NCBI GenBank assembly: GCA_023548195.1 | Contig: JAJHZJ010000575.1 | Span: 1,987,454 to 2,051,453, forward strand | Source of the DNA: Bettongia penicillata ogilbyi | Taxonomy: Eukaryota; Chordata; Mammalia; Diprotodontia; Potoroidae | Length of the DNA stretch: 64,000 bases | Direction of reading: 5' to 3' | Shown: one piece after another, positions 21,236 through 32,258 of the stretch | Position numbering within the stretch: position 1 is the stretch's first letter | How the letters are laid out: every line of letters starts with the position of its first letter | Position numbers and translations under genes: made by a program | Notes under the pieces: model-generated | Database searches by the model: none | Seen by the model: only the letters and a program-made list of their open reading frames with translations | What the model was told of the DNA's origin: nothing

Positions 21236-24200
21236 CTAGCAAATAAAAAATTGTTTTTAATGAATGACCCATGCAAGTCAGCCAACAACCAAGCGAGATA
21301 ACTATCTCATCATTATTAAGTTATAAGAAAAGTGAAGTTCAGCTGGGAGGTGATAGTTTTTAATCAATATAACAATATGTTAACATCAACTTGAATGCCA
21401 AAGTAGCAACTTCATTTTTCCTTGGTTTAACAAATCATTGTGTTAAGTAAGTAGTACTCCACAAATGTAGATAAGTGTTACCAGTTGTTTAGAAGTAAAA
21501 GAAGTTAATTTACAAAAGTGCATGCAGTGCAGTCTCTTTTTGTTGGCCTACACACATCTGAGATTTCCTTGACTTGGGAAATGATGAGGAGTAAGAACGC
21601 TTTGCTTAAACTGTGCATCCAATTTCAGACTTTCTCTCTCCTCTGAACGTGTCTGCCAATGTTTCAAAAATGGACTCCCCAAAGGCAGCCGTGAGTGGCA
21701 ATAGAGCCCCAGAAAGCATGACCACTCAAGGCTCCAGACAATTTGCTAGTGGAACTTTCCAAAACATTAATTTTACATCTCGATTGCATTTTTGGCATAT
21801 TTGAAACAAAACAATAGTAGAAGTGAGAAATAATGCATTAAAAAATAGATGCAAAAGTAGTTAGCTTCCACTAACCAAAGATCTGTAAACTTTCCATTTA
21901 TAGTTTTAACTTCCTCTAAAGCAAACTTGGAGGAATTAAACTGTGGAAGGCAGTATAGCTTACTGGAAACTGTCCTGGCTAACTCAGAGCACTTCCTCTT
22001 GGCTTTTCAATGTGCGACTTGGAGCAAGTCACTTCACCTCTCCTAGTCTAAATTTCCTCCTCAGTAAAAATGGAGAAAATTATCTTTGGCCTGCAGATCT
22101 CATGGGGTGGCTGGGAGGATAAAAAGGAGGTGATAGATGGGAAAGCATTTTTCCAAATGCAAAGGCAAGGGTGGCCCTTAAGTGTAGCTGTTTATTCTGC
22201 TGGGGCAACTAGTTAGATTTCTCCTTGGATGCTCATCCTTCAAATGACATCCTGACACAGTATCACAGCATTGGCAGGTAGCATTAAATGAGCTCCAAGC
22301 AAAATGAAGCTTCTCATACCATTTTTCCTGCTGTTGCAGGACAGGATGTTGTACCCAACAGTGTAGAAACATCAAGAATGGGACTGCGGAAACATCCCGG
22401 GAACCTTCAATACCCTCAATACCAAGAAAGGGCCAGAGAGAACTTTCTCCATGCATGCAGGTTACATTTGGTGGCAATGGCTATTCACCAGCATTGCTAA
22501 TGTACTGTAAGCATATACATCGTCATGTATATGTAGATATAATATATATGGGCATATATATGTATATCTAACTTTTCAGTTTTTGGTTGCAATACCATGT
22601 TATGAGGAGCCCAAGAAAGTTACGCGTGAAATGGTCATAGCAAAATGCGAAAAATTTAAGTGTTCCTAGAGCCCAGATGGAAAAGGAATGTGGAAATTTG
22701 TTTTGCTGTAATTCTGCTTACACCAGCAATTCTGCAGTCATACATGGCACATGAGACAAAATAAGTTTCGATTCATTGATCTTTACAGTAAACAAGCCAC
22801 TTTAGGTGCATTAAGAAATGTCTTCTATAGATTACTTCCTGAAATGCCACATATGCCCCAGCTAGCATTCTTGTAAATGAGTCTAATGGATTAGTGGAAT
22901 TGGGAATGAGGGGAAGGTAGTGTGACAAGATTTCATTAAAAAAGGAAAGTAAATGTTTCTTTGCTAAGAACTGTTTAAAACCTGTCTGACAGTTTTGAAA
23001 AAAAATGAAAATGACTTTATTATTATTTTAGCATTATTTGTTGAGGATAGACTTATAACTGAGAAATTTGGAATCTGGGGCAAGTTGCACAAACTATTCC
23101 TGAGTCTAGTGGCCTAAAGTGAATCTTCCATTGAGGTTGAGGGGAAAATGGACTTAGGTGGTGGGGAAAAGAACTGACTTGAGCTCATCCTCTGGTAGCT
23201 TCCTCATTTAATGTATTACTCATGTTAACTGGGTACAAAACACTGCTGTTTTTACTCAGCAAGTTTAGTCAGCACCTAGTAAATTCAACACCCTGTGACA
23301 AAGCCCCATTACCCCCATCCTAATTACACTTTGAAAGTCCCCTGTATACTGAAAAATCCAATAGGTGAAAACTCCTACCAATAACTCAACATTCTTTTGA
23401 CCCTCAAATGGTCTTTCCTTCTCTATATAGTATTTGTTTCTCATGGGATAGTAGCCTTCACCAGATACTTTTAGCTGCATCTGCCCTGAAATTCAAGAGG
23501 TCTCCAATGGTGTACAGCTATAAATCCTGTCTAAATGGCATTTTTCCTATGGAGCTTTGCTTTCATAATGAGCAACTAAGAAGGCATTGTTGTAACTTCA
23601 AAGTCCAATAATGAAAGCAGTTAATGACTTTGTTTCACCCAGTATATTCTGTCCTTTTCTGAGCTGTTCAATCATGGAAGACCAATTAAGGACACAGGAA
23701 CTGTGTATTTCCAAGGGCTGGTCATAGCTCTCATCCCATAACTCCATAAATCTCTAAGATTAAGAGTGGATGAAAAACTAACAAACATACTTATTATGGC
23801 ATAACATTCTGATGCACATTTAGGACTATTTAAGGTAAGATTCTTCCCCTGAAGCCCTAGAAATTCCACAAATCTCTTCACAAGTGAGATATAAAACCTA
23901 ATTATTTCTGCTAAACAGGTAGCCCTTCGGTGCATCTATTGAACTGAATGGGGTTATTTCTTAAAGGACTCAGTTTACAAGTGAGTGGCATTTTCATTTG
24001 TGGCATAAAGAATGGATGTTGGTATTTATCTCTTTCCCCACTCTTTCTTTGAAGAAGAGTGTGGATGTACACTAAAAGATGCCTTGCACCAAATGAATTT
24101 CTCCTCACGCACACTTGGAGGAGCATCCTGTAATGCCTACTTTTGGTGCCCAGAATCTCTGCACAAAATAATCCAACCAAGTCAGAAATGCTAGTGTAAA

Positions 24201-24486
24201 TCCAATTTCCTTTATAAATGTTGCTGCAACACCCTTGGAGCACTGAGCCAAGGCACAAAAGCATTCTGCCACTCATCAGAGAGAGAAGGTATAGGCCAAC
24301 AAGAGGAATATTGAGACCCCCATGCTTATTAAAAGCACCACCCCCAGCCCTCACGGACGCACGGCTCCCACCGATCTCAATGGGAACTCAACGTGCGCAA
24401 GGGCTGCTGGACTGAGCCCCATTAGAGTCGTGGATTTTGGTTTTGTTTATTTTTTTTTAAAGAAACAAAGCTGTAAATTAGCAAAC
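21236..24486 (-). other. MBNL1: MBNL1 intron between exons 8 and 9
   Basis: Bounded by GTTTGC at 24486 and GCTAG at 21236. One plus-strand SINE (21950-22130) and a small TA tract (22535-22568) are the only clear repeats; most of the 3.25 kb looks unique. No hidden exon was recognised. Confidence 0.7.
21950..22130 (+). mobile_element. MIR-like SINE
   Basis: 'gcgacttggagcaagtcact' followed by 'tcacctctcctagtctaaat' and 'ttcctcctcagtaaaaatgg'. Confidence 0.65.
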
Positions 24487-24581
24487 CTGGTTGGCTGTGG
24501 CTGATGCAGCGAAGGGAACACTTGTGGCGGATGTTGTTGTAGCGGACACAGTGGCTGGCGTAGCACCGTGCACCATGGGAA
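24487..24581 (-). CDS. MBNL1: MBNL1 exon 8, 95-nt alternative exon
   Basis: This exon completes a split valine codon and encodes 31 further residues, from PMVHGATPATVSATTTS to VPFAASATANQ, ending on a full codon. Because 95 is not a multiple of three, skipping it changes the reading frame of the next exon and so the C-terminus. The acceptor is TTTTCCCTCCGAAAG (AG at 24582-24583). The donor is CAG followed by GTTTGCTAA, which departs from consensus at +3, +4 and +6 and is weak, fitting alternative use. Relative to the human peptide as I recall it there are two substitutions in the Ser/Thr/Ala-rich tract (Thr for Ala in SATTTS, Ser for Thr in FAASAT). Confidence 0.96.
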
Positions 24582-25307
24582 CTTTCGGAGGGAAAATCAA
24601 ATAAGCAAACATACAGAAGAGTGTAGCAGCATGGAAACCATGATAACATGGGGAGGACCACCGGGCAGGGCGTTTACCACAGCAGTAAGCCACGTGACGA
24701 GGCGTCGTCACCAGCAATGACATGCAATCACAGTGCAAAGCGGGACAACATTCCGGGGAGGGGTATGACAGGAGGAAGGGGGAGGAGGAGGGAAAAATGA
24801 AAGAGAAAAAAAGGGGAAAAAAAAGCTTGTTACCATCAAATCAGGAAAACAACACAAACAGCTTTACTTGGCTAAGTCAACTTAAGAAACTTAAAATGAG
24901 CTCACATTTAGACATTGAAAATCTCAGTGAAAACATAGGTGTTTACTAAAGCATGTAGACTCCATTTGAATAAAAGTCTATTACCATATTAACTACTATA
25001 AAAATAACACAATATATTACTTTTATGAGATAGATTTTTTTTAAATACCAGAACCCACAGTCCAATCAAAATCCACCAAAAAGATGACCAAAATAATCAT
25101 TATTGTGTGTAAGGGAAAACACCAATTCCTGGATTTACTTGATTTGTGTCAATTAAAGAGATGAACTGCATTTAATTGACAGGCATTCGTCCATATGGGG
25201 GAGCCCATCTGCCCTCGAGTCACACACATTAGACTAGCAGTGGATTTTGAGGGGCTGTGGGGCATACCACCAGTTGAAGATAATCAAGAAATGAAGCTGG
25301 CACCTAC
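24582..25307 (-). other. MBNL1: MBNL1 intron between exons 7 and 8
   Basis: A 726-nt intron with GTAGGTGCC donor and CCGAAAG acceptor. No SINE or LINE recognised, and it is A/T-rich near the middle. Its compactness and lack of repeats suggest constraint from regulated splicing of the flanking 36- and 95-nt exons. Confidence 0.7.
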
Positions 25308-25343
25308 CAACACTTGTAGCGGGTGTCATGCACAAGATTGAGC
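25308..25343 (-). CDS. MBNL1: MBNL1 exon 7, 36-nt alternative exon
   Basis: This exon encodes SILCMTPATSV, flanked by a split glycine codon at its start and a split valine codon at its end. At 36 nt it can be skipped without a frame change. In known MBNL1 isoforms this exon promotes homodimerisation. The acceptor is GCATGATGGGCAG (AG at 25344-25345); bases next to the AG are not pyrimidine-rich, and the nearest tract lies roughly 20 to 45 nt further upstream. The donor is TTG followed by GTAGGTGCC, which is good. It was too short to appear as an ORF and was found by searching the intron for the missing MTPATS peptide. It sits 726 nt upstream of the 95-nt exon. Confidence 0.96.
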
Positions 25344-26934
25344 CTGCCCATCATGCATTGCAACAGGAAGGTGGATTTGAAAAGGGAAAAGAATTAAAAC
25401 AACCCATCACACGTGTAATTAGGAAATTCTTTTAAACAAAGAAGAAACAAAAATGTTATTATGGGAACAGTGGCATGTAACCCTCAGCACAACCCAATCA
25501 TCCAATGGCCCAGTGAGTGATATGTTAGGCCTGGTCCCAAGGGAGAGTTAAAACCTAGTGCAAGAAAGAGCTGGTCCATTTCTGCTTTCCTTACTACTGT
25601 CTGGCATCCCTTCAGAACTAAACAATATGGCGGTGGAAGAACTGAACATTTCTAGACAACTACCCAAAGAATGATGTTATAACAGCTTGCTTTCCTGGAT
25701 CTTGGCCTATAGTAGTAATGCATTAACTCTTCCTTTGAATTGAGTTTAAATGAAATAATCCAAGATGTCATTTTCTCACAAAACATTAAAGAGTACCATA
25801 GACTTAACAACATACTGAGATCAGCCGTGCAGAAGTAAGGGATTCCAATATGCTTACTTCCTTGAACTTGGTCCCTAGGGCCTTGCATGATAGAGACACA
25901 TCACCTGGGTATGGAGCTGTGCAGGGAGTGGAGTTAGTTGGTGGTGGGGGAGGTGAATGCAATCATTTTCTACACTTGTGAACTAAGAAATGAAGACAGC
26001 ATGCAATATAAACTGAGCAAAAAGCCAAAACCCCAAGTCTGGATTTCCTTGGATGCAGAATTTAAAGACAGGAGAATAAACAGAAGCTTGGTCTCACACA
26101 GACCCAACCTCTTTCACTCGGGTTCACAGTCCCAGGAGAGCATGGATGCATCCATGGCAGGCTTAGGCCCAGGAGGCTTGGATGATCACCCAAACCACCC
26201 ATATCGATGCGGACATTTTGCTGAGTTTATAGTAGTTTAAAAAGTGACTGGCCTTCGATGCAAGCCTTACGATGCATGCTTTGGGGAAAACAGGTGAGGT
26301 TAAGCAATGAGGGCATAAGGCCTCGCCATTATTACTCACAAATCCTTCCACCAGTATATGTCAAAAGAAATGTAACAAATACCAAGCAGCCCTCATTTTT
26401 TCCCTTGACACATGAGCAATGAAAATCTAATTCATTTAAAAAACCCTCCAGGAGTAGGCATTTCCCCATCTGCAGAATGACTTTTATTAAGACAGAGACC
26501 TTTTAAAGTAGCTGGACATAAAAAGATCAAATGATGCTATTTTTCAACACTGAAACGTGGCATCTCCCATCTTAAATGTGACCTGCTGGTGGAACCTGGA
26601 GTCAGTTTTCCTTCAAAAAGCATTTGCTAATGGAGCCTTTGCAGAGACACCCCCTCAGAACAGTACAGAAATGGTCATCTCAAATGAATGTGGCTAGAGT
26701 GAGAAGAGCCATGGGTACGCTGCTGTCACAGTGATGGGAGAACAGTCAAAGAAAGCTCCTACCTACATACTAACTGGGGATGGGTAATGATTTGGAAGTC
26801 AGAAGGCATTATTCCCCATAGAAAGAGCTTCACACAAGGTGGTTATGTTCCTAGGCAAGTTCACCAAAAACAAAAAGTTTTACCCATATTGCACTTGCAT
26901 TGGAATAGTAGCAAAACTTAAGATAGTATAGAAA

Positions 26935-27130
26935 TATGAGTTGTTATCATTTATTACTATGGTGGCCATTATCCCTTTGGTATATAGTGCTTTATGGTTA
27001 CAAAATAATTTTCTCATGTAATAATGGCCAATAAATCAGTCTGAGCAAGGATTACCATCCTCATTTTATAAAGACGTAAACCAGTGCTAAGAAAGAGCCA
27101 AAGTAACTTGCTCAAGGTCACACACAATGG
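26935..27130 (-). mobile_element. MIR-like SINE, degraded
   Basis: 'tagtgctttatggttacaaa', 'catcctcattttataaagac' and 'ttgctcaaggtcacacacaa' on the plus strand. Confidence 0.6.
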
Positions 27131-27254
27131 AAGGGATGTAGCCTTGTCCAGGAATCAGTTTTCTGCCTCTAAGTCCAATGGACGTCCTGTTGCTTTGAGT
27201 AAGATAGAGCACTGAAAACACTCTAGAATGTTGGGAGTCAAAGGGGCCAATGGG

Positions 27255-27418
27255 GAGCAGTATTAGATTTGGAACCTGAAGACTTCGGTTCCTACTTATT
27301 CTATTTATGACTATAGGTAATCCAATCAATCTCTCTATGCCTCTATTTTCACATTTGAAAAAAAGGAATAATTTGGAGTGTGTGATCTCTAAGGCTCCTT
27401 CCAGCTTAAAGTCGATCA
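27255..27418 (+). mobile_element. MIR-like SINE, degraded
   Basis: 'ttagatttggaacctgaaga', 'cttcggttcctac' and 'aaggctccttccagctt'. Confidence 0.55.
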
Positions 27419-28783
27419 TCATCTAAGAGTAGAAAACTCTGAATCATTAGGTAGAGGAAGATTTTATGAAAAAATGCGTTCTGAGTTCCAGGGAAATCCA
27501 TCATTTCTCCCTGCCTTCCTTGCCCCATCTCCTCTTTTCCCTTCAGTGGGATGAGTATATTGTCAAGCAGACCATACCTGATAAAGGAGTAAGCCTGTGA
27601 AAAAATGGAGGCATGGGCAGGATTTTCACTGGCAGTTCATACAATAGGTCAATTTGATATCAGGAAAGCCAGGGGTGCTGGTCGTGTATCAAGGGAAATA
27701 TTTTCCAAGGTAGAATAAGATGTGACTATAGGTTAAGATTTGGGGTGTCTGGGGGGTTATGCCCCATTATTCTGTTTGCAGTGCTTCAAAGATACTGTCT
27801 TTTCAGAAGAATATGTGTATATACAGAAGTGATTTATACCAGTAATAATGTGGAAGCTAATGCAAGACAAAACCACAAGTTAAATTTAAGGCTGTGGGGC
27901 AGGGAACAGAAATTCATTAGTTTTTCTAATTACTCTGACAGGGCAGAAAGAAAATGTACACAAGAAGGAGCATTTACTGGTAAAAGCAGTTTAAAGGTTG
28001 TGGAATATTAGGTGTTTTTCATTATTCTATGTCTATTTCCAAGTTATATCTCACCTACCATATTATATCATTCCATGCACAATTAGGTCTGCATGCTAAA
28101 AACAGTGAGCTTTGCAATCTCTTTCTAATATGGAACTGTAAAGCTTTTCATTTTGAATTTTAGTCTTAACTCTATCATCACCAGGAAGATTACAATATGT
28201 GCAGACACTTTGGGGAGGGATCAGCCGCAGATGAACATAAGGCAGCAAGGAAGATACTTGCTAGGGGCAATAATTCACCAACAGGAAAACCTAATACTGT
28301 AATATCCACTTACCCATAAAACAATCCCTCGTGAAAGACCCTTAACATTCCTCTTTACTTCTAATGGATTGGTTTGTTAGCAAGAAACAATAAATAGCAC
28401 ATTGTCTGCTTAACTGCTATCCCTCACTCTCCAGCCTGAGGCAAAACTGCCCTTCCAATTCCATTTTCCCTTCAATTAAGTAGTCAAATTGGGAATTTAT
28501 GAGAAAATGTCTCTTTCAAAACCATTTTTTTGTTCTAATGAAAGGACAGGGATTGGACTTGTCATTTGACTTGTATAGTAAACTCCCAAGTAAGGAATCT
28601 TACTCTGCCTCATTTTCCTAGATGGGTTCTGCTTACAGGGACCCAGAGATCCACTATGGTAAGCCACCTCCCTTTGATTTTCTAAACTGTTTCTTGATTA
28701 TACACTGGCAAGGAAAGGGAAAAATAATGTATAGGATGATGGTACTTTTCAAATAAGAGGCAACTATAACGTTTATTTATTTA

Positions 28784-29055
28784 GGGGCATCTTGGTAGCA
28801 CAGTAGATAGAGCATAAGGCCGGAGTCAGGAAGACCCAAATTCAAATCCGACCTCAGACACTTCTTAGTTGTGTGACCCTGGGTAAGGCACTTAATCTCC
28901 GTTTGACTCAGTTTCTTCATCTGTAAAATGGGGTTGATAATAGTACCTTCTACTCAGGTCTGCTGTGAGAATCAAATGAGATAATTGTTATAAAGCACAT
29001 AAAAAAGTGCCTGGCACAAAATGAACTCTATATAAATGGTAGCTCTCTTTGTTAT
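28784..29055 (+). mobile_element. tRNA/CORE-type SINE, near full length
   Basis: Opens 'ggggcatcttggtagcacag' then 'tagatagagcataaggccgg' and 'agtcaggaagacccaaattc', has the core 'gtgtgaccctgggtaaggca' and 'ttcatctgtaaaatgggg', and ends 'gtgcctggcacaaaatg'. This is the best-preserved SINE in the window and the type widespread in marsupials. Confidence 0.85.
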
Positions 29056-29074
29056 TTTAAATAAAGATATGGAT

Positions 29075-29335
29075 AGAAAGATGTATGTATACGTATATGT
29101 ATGTGTGTGTATTTATATGCATATATGCATGTGTATCTATGAATATATACCTAGAGATATCTATCTGTATATATATATATATATATATGTATGTACATAT
29201 ATGTGTGTTGTATATATGATATATATCTATACAGGTTGTCCCAAAAGTCTTAGAGTGACTGTAATCTTCAAAAGCTTAATTTTGGGAGATACACACACAC
29301 ACACTCACACACACACATACTCACACACACATTGA
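29075..29335. repeat. TA/TG and CA microsatellite cluster
   Basis: ATGTATATGTGTGTATTTAT-type units to 29230, then CACACACACTCACACACACA at 29290-29332, separated by a 55-bp unique-looking spacer. Confidence 0.9.
29230..29285 (+). mobile_element. Possible mariner-type terminal sequence
   Basis: 'caggttgtcccaaaagtctt' and 'agagtgactgtaatcttcaa' resemble the terminal repeat of a mariner-like element ('gtcccaaaagtcttag'). No matching inverted copy was found nearby, so it is a solo end at best. Confidence 0.4.
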
Positions 29336-31199
29336 CTTCCAATGAAAGGGAAAAATAACTGGAACAATGAAGAAATTTTATGTTTCAGACAGCAGTGTGC
29401 CAGCAATCTTCACAGGTGAGATGCAGATTACAATCTCTCTATGTCTCAAGGGCAGTTGTTTTTAATGTGCTGATGTAGTTGAAAAAATTCGTCACCCATT
29501 GGCTGTGATGAGAGAGTGATGAGATTCTCAGACCTGAGCAAGGCTACTGTTCCAGCCAAAGGCCTACAATCACAGACTTTTGAACTTGGTTGAACCTGCC
29601 AGAACTTGTGTCCCACTACCAGGGCCACTTCCCTGCCACAGTTCAGCAATAAAGACTTAATTGGAAGAAATGGGGGCAACATGGATTTAAGTGGGTTTCC
29701 CAAGAGCAAGAATTGTAAAAACATCCTTGAGAGCCCTTCTTATGGTATACAGAAATCATTAGGATACCATGGTAAATGGATAAGTCAAATCTTTTCCCAT
29801 AATGAAGTTTCAAATATACTCAAATCCTGAATCCTTTACTGACCAAGGGTTCAAGCTGCAGTTTTCCTACCCAGTTTCACACTAGAAAACTAATTGTAAT
29901 AAAGAATTGAGGCAAACCATCTACATAATGCCAATTTGCTTATGCAGCATCCCCTATTTAAGCCAACAGCCTGGAGGACATGAATTAGAATCCTCATTCA
30001 CAAATATGCCAATGAACTTGCAATTTCAGCACTTGGCAATATCAGTAGTTACATGGTTTTTAATTGGATCCGTGATTTCTTTGGTATAGAAAGCTTCCAG
30101 TGAGGAAACTCCCTCCATCAATACAGACTGGTATTTCCTCTAAAGAGTGTTGCTTGGGATCGCTGCAAAGGTAGGTGACTTTACCAGCATCATACATACA
30201 GTATATGCCAGAATCAGCCCTTCTACCCAATTTTTCCACACTGTTAGGATGGGTTTGCTAGCTACTATTTCTTTTTTTTTTTTTAACTATAATAAACCCA
30301 TGTTCATTTTAGGGATTGACCAAAATCACAAATGATAATGGTAGAGAACTAACTAAATATATTTCTGAAAAATATTCAGTAGGAAAACAAATTCACTTTC
30401 AAATATCCATTTATAGCTTCAGCTACTTTAATGGGGGGAAAAATGGAACCATGTTTGAGTTTTAACCTTTGAAGGACAATAATCATGACAGAAAGAGTTT
30501 ATGTCTTTGGTTAAATTTGAAATTAACTGAGATCCTGAGTTTATATATTCATAGGGGCAAAGAGGGAAAAAGAGTAGAAGTTCTCAGATTACTTAGGGAA
30601 GAAAAGTAAGAAACATATTGATTTGAAGCAATACAGTTATTGGAATCAGTGGGCAACCTCTCTGTAGACCTACGGGATAGCTGGCCCCATTTTCTCTCTT
30701 CAGTTTTTCTCTACCTACCTTTCAAGGGAGATAAATGAAAACAGAAAAATCAACCCTCTAACAAGGTGACACTTCATATATTCCTAATGAATAATAATTA
30801 AACAGGGTGTTGGAGCAAGAAAGTCTAACATGAAATAGATATTTAGACAGTAAGGAGAGAGAAAAAGGAGATGAGAGCTTTATAAATGTTTGTTTTTTAA
30901 AAGACCCCAAATCTCATTTTGTACAGTCCATAACACATTAAGAAAAATACTAAATGTCTAATTTAGTTCCTAATTTCCTAAATTCCTAATACAAAGAAAT
31001 CATTTCATAGGAAGTCTGCATGAGACACAAAGTCCCTGTTCTCTTACTGAACCATCATGACAAAACAGGACTTCACATTTGGTTTTGTCTAGTTCTGAAA
31101 ACCTGATTGTGAATGTTGACTGCCTGCCTCATCACAGTGTAGCCAGCTAAACTACAGTAGTCATGTTGACTCTTTGTAAGCAAAGCCCCAACTCCTTAC

Positions 31200-31353
31200 C
31201 TGGTGGGAGAAAGGCTGTATGCTGTTGTAACTGCATGTTGGCAAGAGCCTGCTGGTATTGGAAAATACCAGTATTAAAGACTGCCGTGGCACCGTTGGTT
31301 TTTTCAAGAGCAGGCCTCTTTGGTAGTGGGGGAAGAACAGCTTGAGGGATTCC
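31200..31353 (-). CDS. MBNL1: MBNL1 exon 6, 154 nt
   Basis: This exon encodes 51 residues plus the first base of a glycine codon. It opens [20 protein letters not shown] and ends with a Gln-rich stretch ([14 protein letters not shown]) and [11 protein letters not shown] is the second basic element of the nuclear localisation signal and works with KRPLEA of the preceding 54-nt exon. The acceptor is TTCACCACACAG (AG at 31354-31355); the donor is CCACCAG followed by GTAAGGAGT from 31199, a strong match. The exon joins in frame to the 54-nt exon or directly to the zinc-finger 4 exon. Its phase (one base over) is completed by the first two bases of the 36-nt exon, or of the 95-nt exon if the 36-nt exon is skipped. 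The peptide matches the human one as I recall it. Confidence 0.97.
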
Positions 31354-32204
31354 CTGTGTGGTGAATGAGTATAAAAAACAAAGACCAGTAAAAAAAAGAA
31401 AAGAAAAAGAAAATAAATCAGTAGAAGGCTCATATAGTTAGGGGCACCATCTTTTTTCCATGAGCAAGCAAGCAGCATAGCAGACTTAACTAACCAAAAA
31501 AAGAAAAAAAAAAAGCAAGATAAAAGCTTTAAAGGAAGCATTACTTTAGTCTAAGAAAAAAAACACACTAGTTAAAGAAAACATGTTGGAGCCATATGTT
31601 ATTATGAACTAAAGTGCTTCAAGTTACACAATGCTTCAGGCTTACAGTAGGAAGCCATTATTTTGGAAAAAAGGACAAGGTGTGCTGCTAGCTCCATGAG
31701 CAGGTTAATCATCATCTTACTGATAGAGTGACTGCGGCAGGGAAGCTCCACAATACTCTGCTCCCACCTGCCCCGGCCCACCCCCATCTAACTCAACATG
31801 CAAATGGTACCAGGGGCATGCAGGTACCTCACCCCTGAGCTACCTATGGCCAAACTAGGTAAGAACCTCCCTAAAGCCATGCCAACCAAACCGATCCATC
31901 CATAGTCAGTCATAGATAGAACTGTAATGTCCTTTATGGACTTTATCCAAACATCTTACAATGCAGTTAAACTGAATGTGGGCCAATGGACTTTAAGAAT
32001 CTTTGGTTGGTTGGTGGACATACATAGATTTACTTTGTACCTTTCCCCACTAATCATATCAGGAAACCACACTCAGTTTTCCATTGTATTTTAAAACTTT
32101 ACAACAGAAAAAATAAAAGGAATATTTATTTTTTTAAATAAGTAAAAAAACTCGTATCTACAATAAAGCTACATGCCAAGCTAAAAGGTGAAAGGTCATA
32201 GTAC
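31354..32204 (-). other. MBNL1: MBNL1 intron between exons 5 and 6
   Basis: 851 nt, weak GTACTA donor at 32204 and CACACAG acceptor at 31354. T/C-rich on the minus strand around 31380-31560. No SINE or LINE recognised. In mammals the intronic sequence around the 54-nt exon is among the most conserved in the gene. Confidence 0.7.
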
Positions 32205-32258
32205 CAGGTCAAAGGTTGCCTCGAGGGGTCGCTTCAGTGATTTGACAGCCGACTGAGT
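32205..32258 (-). CDS. MBNL1: MBNL1 exon 5, 54-nt alternative nuclear-localisation exon
   Basis: This exon encodes exactly 18 residues, TQSAVKSLKRPLEATFDL, in phase 0, so inclusion or skipping keeps the frame. In known MBNL1 biology this cassette carries part of the nuclear localisation signal (the KRPLEA element) and is mostly skipped in adult muscle; inclusion makes the protein strongly nuclear. It is also the best-known autoregulated MBNL1 exon: MBNL protein binding the upstream intron represses it. The acceptor is GCTAATTAAG (AG at 32259-32260) with no adjacent pyrimidine tract. The donor is CTG followed by GTACTATGACC, lacking the G at +5, so it is weak. Both features fit a regulated cassette. 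The peptide is identical to the human one as I recall it. The surrounding 31.8-32.8 kb carries no recognisable SINE or LINE. Confidence 0.97.

Larger units (their letters stand above)
25344..31199 (-). other. MBNL1: MBNL1 intron between exons 6 and 7
   Basis: 5.9 kb with few repeats up to 26.9 kb. SINE pieces occur at 26935-27120 (minus) and 27255-27415 (plus), with a full SINE at 28784-29055, CA/TA microsatellites at 29075-29335 and a possible mariner end at 29230. No coding sequence was found in the remainder. Confidence 0.7.

Noticed and set aside
31161..31541. 126-residue minus-strand ORF
   Set aside because: It spans MBNL1 exon 6 but in a shifted frame; only 31200-31353 in the MBNL1 frame is real.
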